DNA of 64,000 nucleotides, taken from positions 14,591,559 through 14,655,558 of the forward strand of contig NC_049981.1 of the NCBI RefSeq assembly GCF_000003815.2. Direction: 5' to 3'. The DNA comes from Branchiostoma floridae. Taxonomy: Eukaryota; Chordata; Leptocardii; Amphioxiformes; Branchiostomatidae. Position 1 is the stretch's first letter. Each line of letters opens with the position of its first letter. Both the position numbers and the translations under genes were made by a program. This document shows, one piece after another, positions 32,346-64,000 of the stretch. The notes beneath the pieces were generated by a model. It made no database searches. It saw only the letters and a list, made by a program, of their open reading frames with translations, and was not told the DNA's origin.

Positions 32346-32695
32346 ACACCGGGACCATTTTATTCGATTTTATGCAGTGTTTCACAAACCCTGAAGAAAC
32401 TCTGAGGAAGGTTTCTGAGAGACACTGAAACGTAAGCAAAGTGAGTACCAAATGGTTGAGAAAAGGAATTTTCAAATATCCTACCAGCCTGATGAAATTA
32501 TTTTTGGATTTTTCACAAACTCCAATCGTGCAAGATTATGTACAATCAAACAACATCAGCGAATCAAGTATCGAATGTAATAGTAATGCGATTCTCTTCA
32601 TCGTGAATCACTGGAGAAAGCATTGTTATTTTGGTGTACTAACCGTTGCTGAGAGCTTTCCTGCGTTTGCTCTGTCTAAGACGGATCAGAGAATA

Positions 32696-32800
32696 ATGAA
32701 TGAATGAAGACCTTTATTGTACATTCATACCCACTGGGTTCAGTACAGGTCACAACAAATGATACAACATGATACAATGATACAATGAATCTACACTACT
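32696..32800 (-). repeat. LINE/SINE 3' end, minus strand
   Basis: 'atgaatgaatgaagaccttt' followed by 'attgtacattcatacccact' is the complement of a retroposon end with an (ATTC)n-like tail. It is absent from direct-repeat copy A. Confidence 0.5.
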
Positions 32801-33603
32801 CAAGAATCGTATTCTACTGCGTACATTCGGCTTCTTCTCGTTTCTTTGTGATATTGAAAATGTAAGAAAATATATGCTTTATAAGTAAAGGTTGGGTCCA
32901 TCTGTCTATGGTACAAAGTTATGGTTTTGGAAATACATGTAGTACATTTTCCACGCAGAGTCGAACACGGGCCAACTTCAAAGAAGCGTTGACAACTTTA
33001 TTTACAGTAAAAGTTGTTACATCTAGTTTGTTGATTCGGTTTCTTCTCGATTTCTTTCGGATGGTTGAAATGTAACGATAAGTAAGTTTCTGTCTTGCGG
33101 GTTGTCTAAACGCATGTGTCCATATTATTTGAATGTGATGTGGGGATTTCAAGGGAGCATATCGACATCACAGCGGCTGGACGCCTATGATGAGGCATTA
33201 AAGCCATGACGAAGAAAAACTGGAATATAAACTGCGCTGACAGCCTAGAAGCTCGTTCCCCGTGTTGTCACACTTTGCTGATACTGTGCATATTATAATC
33301 TTATATTTCAGTGGGTCATAAATCCTCATGGCCTTAAGAGTACAAACCAATATAATCAACTTTCTCTCAAATATAGATATACGATACGCCCTAGGATTGG
33401 TAGATATACTCTAACTGTTTACTATTGGTAGGGCCAATATTTGTGTTTTCGACACTCTATATAATGACATCATGTTTGGGCGTGGAAAATTAGCGTGCAG
33501 GAATTGATTATTACATTAAGCCCCAATCACTTAACGTCGTGTCGAGACACAAAGGCCCTTTCTTTCCTGCCTGGTACGCATTACATTAGAGTTGATTGAT
33601 ATC

Positions 33604-34840
33604 ATCAAATCATTCTCCCTTAATACATGTACGTGTCAGCTGGATTACAAAAGAGAAGATTTTGGCCAAATAGGGACAGATAAGTTGCCATGGGATTTCA
33701 GTCAGTCTTTTGCAGTCTATCCAGCTATCCGCCGGCCGGTCAGTTCATCACTCCCAGGCCAATTGACTCCTACTAGGCTTTCATTCCTAACTTAATTGGC
33801 CATAGTCCCCTATTACTATTACTATTGGTCTGGTAGAGACTACTACCGTCAGGCTTGTCACTTTGAATAATACATACCCCCCTCAAGAAAACCAAGTGGT
33901 TCTGCTGTTGACTTATGATGAGTGAAGGTTTCCTGTGGCTTGGGCTCTTGAGTTGGAAACAAAGGTTCTGCGTTCGGATCCCTAACATGTCTTGTCAGTT
34001 TGAATACTCCATCACAAGTCAATAAACACAAACGACCCGGGAGGCATTTAAAGTTAGTAGTCTCTATCAACCTCATTGGGATGCTGGAATGATATGAAAA
34101 ATATTCTAAAAACAAACACACACACACAATGTAACCTTCTCAGCGAAGGTAGATATGAGGTAAATAATTTATCAGAAGTTAGCTGGCCAAAAAGTTACAA
34201 CCTCTCAACCGAGGCTGATAATCGGTCGTCTGGCAAACTACCATCCATTGTTCCATCTGGCCAATTTCTAGGCAGCAGCCAAAGGTATTTACAGACTAGG
34301 TATTTGCTCATCAAGCAGTAGTCGGACATTGTAAACTTAGCATGCTACGTAGCTAGAACCACTTTCTATGTGAATGCAATTAGGGAAGTTCTATCAAGAC
34401 CACCCTAGCATCAGTCATGCATCAGTCCCTTCATTAGTGTACATGTAGTGGTACACTATGGAAAACGGTTTAACTACGCCTCCTGGCGGAACACCAGCAG
34501 ATCAGCATCTTTCATGGACGAGATGAACGCATGTTGACATTTCTGTACCATTAGTCATGCATTGAAATGCAACGCTGCCGAAATACAATCTTTTAGCTAA
34601 TAGTATGTATATGATAGTTATAACTGTACGAGTAACTAACGTTTAATGCGGCTATTTACAATTTCAGAAATACTGTCGTTTTTGTGTACTAGTATGTTGC
34701 GTATTTTCATTTTTGCCTTCTTGTGATATCACGTATCATGTACTGTATAATTATCCATTTGAATAGGGTATCGTTTTTGCAGTCCGAAGTGATTAATATG
34801 TTCATTTTTCTTTTTCAATAAGTATAGGAGAGATACAACC
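33604..34840. other. Gene-free upstream flank of the polycystin gene
   Basis: No ORF or known repeat is supported except a short (CA)n near 34117-34127. The promoter of the downstream gene should lie here, but no core element is clear. Confidence 0.4.
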
Positions 34841-58785
<23,945 letters not shown>

Positions 58786-59221
58786 ATAATGTCATTTTAC
58801 TTACCGTTAATCATGGGTGGCTGTAAATATGTTTTAACGGCTTGAATCAGTTGATTTGTATATCTGTGATTACAAGTAATCGCACTCTATAAAGTTCAGT
58901 AAGATAGTTTTGAACTGTGTTATAAACTGTTGTGATAGGATTGTATATAAGCAGTTTTGTAAGTAATTATAATGAAGGGGTTATCAAATATTCTATGGCA
59001 TATCAGTTCAACTGTTTTATGATATACGAGTGTAGTAGTTATATCGTTAGCTGTTATCCTATTATAATGTGCAATGTTGGAAATTAATGCTTGTTTAAAT
59101 GGCAAGTTTAACCATCAAATCTGAATTGTTCTGTATGTATATAAGGCAACATACTTACTCTGTAAGTTCCTAACGTTGTTGTTGGTACGAGACGACCCAA
59201 TACTATGTTTTTTTTTAATTC

Positions 59222-59227
59222 AATAAA
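59222..59227 (+). promoter_or_regulatory. Poly(A) signal of the polycystin gene
   Basis: AATAAA 437 bp after the stop, followed by a GT-rich stretch. 58786-59245 is AT-rich 3'UTR-like sequence. Confidence 0.65.
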
Positions 59228-59245
59228 CTTTCTGTTGAGTGGTTC

Positions 59246-59835
59246 TATGTAACGAAATGTGAATTGGAGTACATCAGTCTGCAATTAAGTCGAAAATACT
59301 TAAGGATAAAACAATGTACAATTCAGTCCACATCACGCGGCTTCCCCGGCGCCCAAGGTCATATTGCACCATTAGGTAATCCATACGCCCTACAGTATTT
59401 TGAAAAGAAAATTGGATCCATTTATAGAGACATTATTATATTATCCAACGTCTTCTTATTTCACAAATACAGATGAAAATTTGGACGCGATAGCCCTTCG
59501 TATTGTTACAATTTATGTACAGAAATTGTAAACACGATTGGTATTGGTATATTAATGAAATGCAAAGAAACATATCAATCATAATAACTTCTAGGTGCTA
59601 GTTATCTAGATGAAAGTCTTTGAAATCGTAATTTTGAAAAAAAAAACCACGTCCGCTGCAGTACTGTAGCAGTACACTAGGGGGGCCAAAAATTAACCGT
59701 TTCAAGGTCTCTACCTACGTACCAAATACCAAGACAATCCGACTAGGCTTTCTGGAGTTATGCTGGGTAACTACATACACACACACAAACACAGACATAC
59801 ACAACACTCACACACACACAAACACACACATACAC

Positions 59836-59875
<40 letters not shown>

Positions 59876-61421
59876 TAATTGTATTATCTCCGCAAAATAC
59901 TTGTTTTGAACAATTTGCACTCACGTTTCGAACACTATCTAGGCGCTGTTGCACACGTCACCTTATATATCATTCCTGTCCGGATAGGTTTGCGCTCAGA
60001 CCACCAAACTTCCAGCCTCGAGCTCACTAATTACCTCTGCTAGGTTCGGTTTCCGCTTGTTTTGCGCGTGTTTTGTGTGGCATCTACGTAATTACTCAAC
60101 TCATCTTACGGATCGCAATTCACATGTACTTGTCTTACATAAGTCATTACCGACGGTTCCCCTTATCCGTTACAGCCTGGACTTATCATAAGGTGAAATG
60201 AGCTGTGAGAAATTGAAAATGTTCTGCATAGTTTATGTTATATTATTTTTTAGCATGGAGTATCATAAATCACAGAGCCCACTGAATAAAAAAAATGGGA
60301 CTTTTCGTCTGATTTGTCTGATTTCAAGAAAGGAACCAAATTCAAGCCAATTTTTCTAGATATAGCTAACTCTAGTATTTGAGTAGTATCTTATTACACT
60401 GTATGCCAATCACTGCCTATTGTCACATGTATGTTTCCTATGCTTTTACTAAATTTATGTACTTGCAATCATCTTTCGGGCATGAAGTTGCACATAAACT
60501 TTCTATGATAAATATACAAGACAGTATAGCCATAGCTTACAATTTGTTATGTATTCTTTTATTTTGACATATTTAAGGAATGTGGAATTATTATTCAACA
60601 CTTCATTTTCTACATTTCGTACAGGAATGATGTGTTCTCATCTTTGCCGAAATTACAAAAGACACATAGTTTGATTACAACTAGATTTAACGAAAGCTAG
60701 CAAAGCATACTATTAGTTACACACGCTATAACAAGTGGTATAAACACATGATATACAATGTGTAACTACTATTGCTACTATTCATACACAGCTGTACACA
60801 AGTTTATAATCTAGATTAGGCTTTCTTCTTGAAAACAAGTCTCTGTCACTTCATATCATGTCATATCAAGGATAAATATGAGGTGATTTGATACGTCAAG
60901 AGACCCGGTGCCAGAACATACTCTTAAGATGTGACAACTCTCACCATATGTACAGATTCAACTTCTTCTCGCTCCTTAAGACATTTGTAGATATAAGGGC
61001 AGATAGAATCAATAATGTATGATTTATCTAATTGCATAAGGGAAATGGATTTTTCGTGTCATTTCAATGGCAGAAATTAGGGAACATATCTTTTTATACA
61101 ACCGAAGAGGACATTTCTCCCGTCTCAGTCGACGTCCACAATAAAGTGACGCTCATCCTTTTTATCTTATCTAGGTTACAAGTAATACAATATTGGCAAA
61201 TCATCTAATCCAGAGGAATGCGGTTATGCTAATACGTGGTAAATAACGTTAAATTTCTAAGATTTATGTTTGTATTTCTATTTTGTAGTTTGTAGTTGAC
61301 CGAACGGACTTCGCTGTACATGTTATCAAATGTGTCAATAATGCTTTCTACCATAATCAAGATGTCACCTTTTGACTGCTTGAATCTGCAAAGTCTGATG
61401 AACGTTATTGTTCAGTTCCAT
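59246..61421. other. Gene-free convergent intergenic region
   Basis: Between the ends of the polycystin (+) and GPCR (-) genes. Contains a reverse copy of the interspersed repeat (about 59650-59780: 'acgtaccaaataccaagaca', 'ggagttatgctgggtaac') and (CA)n at 59770-59871. No ORF is convincing. Confidence 0.5.
59770..59871 (+). repeat. (CA)n microsatellite
   Basis: CA-rich tract with AA and TA interruptions abutting the reverse interspersed repeat. Confidence 0.95.
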
Positions 61422-62387
61422 TTACGGGCTGAGATCGCCGTTTCCGTGGCCGGTGCAGAACAGCCGAATAACGCCGCGACGGACCTCCCGCAGACGGAAC
61501 CCGTAAATCACGGGGTTGACGGCGGAGTTCAAGACGATGAAAACAAACATCTGAGACAGTGAGACGGGGTTTCGAGGCAGTGTGGCCATCGTGACAGAAA
61601 ATGGCATCCATCCCACCAGGAACACGACTGTGATGATGACGATGGTGATGGCGGATTTTCTGCTGACGCTCGACTGGGCGCCCACAGCGGCTTCTTGTGC
61701 GGCGATGGCGTTCACGTGCTTCCACAGACACCAGAAGATGGCGAGGTTGAAATAGACGATTGCCGCCATCGGGATGAAAACGAACACAAGGATGAGCACC
61801 ACGTAGCTGAGAGGCAGCCCTCCCCCTATCCACAGACATCCTTCCTCCGTACGACTTGCGCAAAGCCTGCCGAAGTTGGGTAGCATCGCCAACAGCAGTG
61901 ACCACACCCACAGCACTATGATCGCAATCTTGCACTTGTCGTTGGTGACATTGTTAACGTAGCTCATGCCGTGGACGATGAACCAGTAGCGCTCAGCGGT
62001 CAAGGTCAGCAGACTGTAAGCGGAGGACAGTCCGGAGAGTAGAATCAACGTGAAGCGGAACCGTAGCATGGCGATGGACGGGGCGGTCTCGGTGCAGACG
62101 TAGTACAAGACCGAACTACCCACAAACAGGAAAGCTGCACCGGTCAAGACGTCGCTTGCTGCCAGGTTAGCCATGAGGAAATAGGCAGGCGTGTGGAACT
62201 GTTCATGTTTGATGATGGCTGTAAGCGGGAGGCTGTTTGCCACAACGGACCAAACGCCAAGACATATTGCAGCGTACACAGAATCGACTCGTTGAGGGTA
62301 CGCGTGCGATGTACCTTTTAGATCATTCTGTAAACATTCGGAGCCGTTGGAAGTGATGTTTTCTATCTCTCTGGTGATCAATGCCAT
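61422..62387 (-). CDS. Class A GPCR, probable MECA-group (cannabinoid/S1P/LPA/melanocortin-like)
   Basis: Intronless frame. The stated start is the first in-frame ATG (62387), giving 321 residues; the frame itself stays open upstream to a TGA at 62582. Seven helices are visible, with LANLAASDVL (TM2), TLTAERYWFI (E/DRY variant ending TM3), FLVGWMPF (TM6, WxP) and NSAVNPVIYGF (NPxxY, TM7). No Cys is evident at the usual top-of-TM3 place, while ECL2 has two (LCASRTEEGCLW). That fits the intraloop disulfide known from cannabinoid and lysophospholipid receptors. Sequons precede TM1 (IENITSNGSEC). A lipid or peptide ligand is possible and cannot be assigned. The TM6 Trp-Met-Pro lacks the preceding Cys. 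Confidence 0.85.
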   Translation of the reverse strand: MALITREIENITSNGSECLQNDLKGTSHAYPQRVDSVYAAICLGVWSVVANSLPLTAIIKHEQFHTPAYFLMANLAASDVLTGAAFLFVGSSVLYYVCTETAPSIAMLRFRFTLILLSGLSSAYSLLTLTAERYWFIVHGMSYVNNVTNDKCKIAIIVLWVWSLLLAMLPNFGRLCASRTEEGCLWIGGGLPLSYVVLILVFVFIPMAAIVYFNLAIFWCLWKHVNAIAAQEAAVGAQSSVSRKSAITIVIITVVFLVGWMPFSVTMATLPRNPVSLSQMFVFIVLNSAVNPVIYGFRLREVRRGVIRLFCTGHGNGDLSP

Positions 62388-62660
62388 GTCGGTGTGACGT
62401 CGACTATTCTCAGAAAAAGTGTTCCGCACTGTTGAGTCTTCGGGAGAGCCCGCACGAGTTTTGTTGAAATCTTCACTTGTCAAGTTGAAGTCGGATTCAG
62501 AGGCCGATGTTATCCCAGCGTGGCGAAGCGTAGCTATGCAAACAAGCAACGCCACCCCATTGTAGTGTTCTCTGAAATCTCATTCCGATGACAAGAAGGT
62601 CAGGAAGCAGAACACCACTACAGCCACGACAAATGATATCTTCACGGTGAGCACCCCCAT
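62388..62660 (-). other. In-frame 5' extension of the GPCR with signal-peptide-like ORF and TGA
   Basis: ATG 62660 opens MGVLTVKISFVVAVVVFCFL, a signal-peptide-like stretch, which ends at an in-frame TGA (62582-62580). The same frame then stays open into the receptor, with sequons (FNLTSEDFNKTRAG) typical of an extracellular N-terminus. It is either an upstream ORF, a one-base or sense-to-TGA error, or a recent nonsense mutation. Confidence 0.5.
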
Positions 62661-64000
62661 CGTCTGTCCGAAAGCACTAGTCCAGTAACGAGTTCGTTTG
62701 ATCAGCTATGATATGCGACTTGACATCTTTGTTCATACACACGTTAGGGTCACAGGTGAAAATGGCCTGTGAAACCTATGCTTTACAGTGGTATAATTAA
62801 TTACGGTAAGGCCCGTGGAATAAAATACTGTGTTTCCGCATCCTTGGTTTCCGGTCAACCGACTGGCACTAGCACTACCGAACCTAGCCCGGTGGGCAGC
62901 CAAACATCAAAACATTAGCATGCCCAGGACAAAACGTACAAAACGTAAAATAAAATGTCAAAGGCCGGAACTTCTGGTGCAGTACCACGAAAAGCCACCA
63001 GGATGCCAATAATACACCTTGACCTGCGTCGTCCCGAGACCCATATGCAGATATCATCACAATCCAACCAAAGGTTATGTTATACTGATCACAAATATCC
63101 GGAACCACAAACACACAGACATACAGTAATACCAAAAACAATCCCCCCATTTCTTCATGGAGGTAAAAAAAAAGGGATATTAAGAGACACGCCAAACGTA
63201 CGTCTTTTAAGATGAGTATCGATTTTGCATGTTAACTTCCGACGAAATATGGAAAGAAAAAAATAGTATCATTCTTTCAAGGCGTAACCCGAAACACAGC
63301 ATTGCTTTTAAATTTCCTAAGCATAATGACTAAAAGCTCTTCATAGCTTCTCAGGCAGACATGTCACTTTCATGTTAGTTATACAACCTGGCAACATAAT
63401 ACCACGCTTGGCCTGAGATTAAACTAAACCACTCACATCTACCTTTAAGCGTCATGTGTTTTGTAAATAGAGTGATTAATCCACTAGGATTGTGTGACTC
63501 GTCTCGATACAAGCACAGCACAGCGCAGCGCAGATCTCGAAAGCCTGTTTGTTTGTTGGCTTTTATTACTCTGTGACGGAATTTCCAATTTTTCGGCCGT
63601 CGGGGGATCCGACCCGCGGTGGGGCTGTTACCTCGGGTGTTACCAGAGGCGGCGGCAGGAAATTTCGTCGGGGGGGGGGGGGGGACTTTTACTGAAAGAA
63701 CACAGTTGAGCGATGATTCACTTTTTTCGCTGTAGCTGTTATATAATCGATGTAATAATTTTAGAAATCACCCAATATATTCCTGGTATTGTGGAAAGGC
63801 AATGTGGTTTCGGGTTTCGCTGGTTTACCATCATTGTTTTTGGTCACGCTCTTGCATTAGAGAGTCTGCAGGGGATGCCACCCATAAGATGCACTTCCTG
63901 TGGCCTATATCTCTTGGTTGGCGTCTAGGGCTCGTTAAACCTCGCCAAATATCGCGAGAGCTGCAGTTACTCATCTTTGAAATACCTGTCCGTTTACCTG
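62661..64000. other. Right-hand flank, no gene recognised
   Basis: Contains the presumed GPCR promoter, an unremarkable unique region, and a G-run at about 63670-63685. A 103-codon minus frame (62884-63195) has hydrophobic patches but no family features. Confidence 0.4.

Larger units (their letters stand above)
30803..33603 (+). repeat. Long direct repeat, copy B (interrupted)
   Basis: Homologous blocks 30803-30851, 31050-31205, 32405-32700 and 32890-33603 correspond to copy A but are split by insertions. These are a minus-strand retroposon tail (30855-31045), a C-rich minisatellite plus gap region (31205-32400), and another minus-strand retroposon end (32700-32880). Confidence 0.8.

Noticed and set aside
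62580-62582. Selenocysteine reading of the GPCR TGA
   Set aside because: Nothing around the TGA or 3' of the receptor resembles a SECIS element by eye, and GPCR selenoproteins are not known. The nearby SECISBP2L gene is coincidental.
62884-63195. Minus-strand 103-codon hydrophobic ORF upstream of the GPCR
   Set aside because: Starts with a non-ATG or weak context, has no domain features and no supporting splice sites.

Overview
The window is a metazoan nuclear scaffold. Genes are split into many short exons with GT-AG introns, tRNA-derived SINE fragments and microsatellites are scattered through it, and seven N gaps break the assembly. The gene set and style suggest an invertebrate deuterostome, most likely an amphioxus (Branchiostoma). 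The reasons are chordate-like SECISBP2L, SLC16 and polycystin genes, an LRR receptor with a long acidic tail, and a heavily domain-shuffled receptor. The taxon is inferred, not proven.

Layout: (1) 262-3604 (+), the C-terminal part of a SECISBP2L-like SECIS/L7Ae RNA-binding protein, entering from the left edge, then a long 3'UTR. (2) 6698-19745, a direct tandem duplication carrying two cyclophilin genes. Copy 2 (17023-19127) encodes a type II membrane-anchored PPIase. Copy 1 (11055-13990) has a split first exon and a new short hydrophobic N-terminus. The duplicated unit begins inside the presumed SECISBP2L 3' region, so a fossil of that region lies between the cyclophilins. (3) 20533-22955 (+), an SLC16-type transporter. 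(4) 24907-27103 (+), a single-pass LRR protein with an acidic, tyrosine-motif tail and apparent frame breaks. (5) 27104-34840, gene-free and repeat-rich, with a 1.2-1.5 kb direct duplication and retroposon pieces. (6) 34841-58785 (+), the main gene: a 42-exon polycystin-1-like protein of at least 2,900 residues. Its order is signal peptide, pentraxin, discoidin, LamG-like, discoidin, C-type lectin, five FN3, Ser/Thr-rich stalk, GAIN/GPS, TM1, PLAT and a ten-helix polycystin core. (7) 61422-62660 (-), a class A GPCR with an unusual in-frame TGA after a signal-peptide-like start.

The genes form no operon-like unit. The most notable item is the polycystin: nearly every extracellular module is flanked by phase-1 introns, the mark of exon shuffling, and several carbohydrate- or lipid-recognition folds are placed on a GPS/PLAT/channel chassis. 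Four separate single-base losses in otherwise good coding sequence look like homopolymer undercalls in the assembly rather than gene decay.
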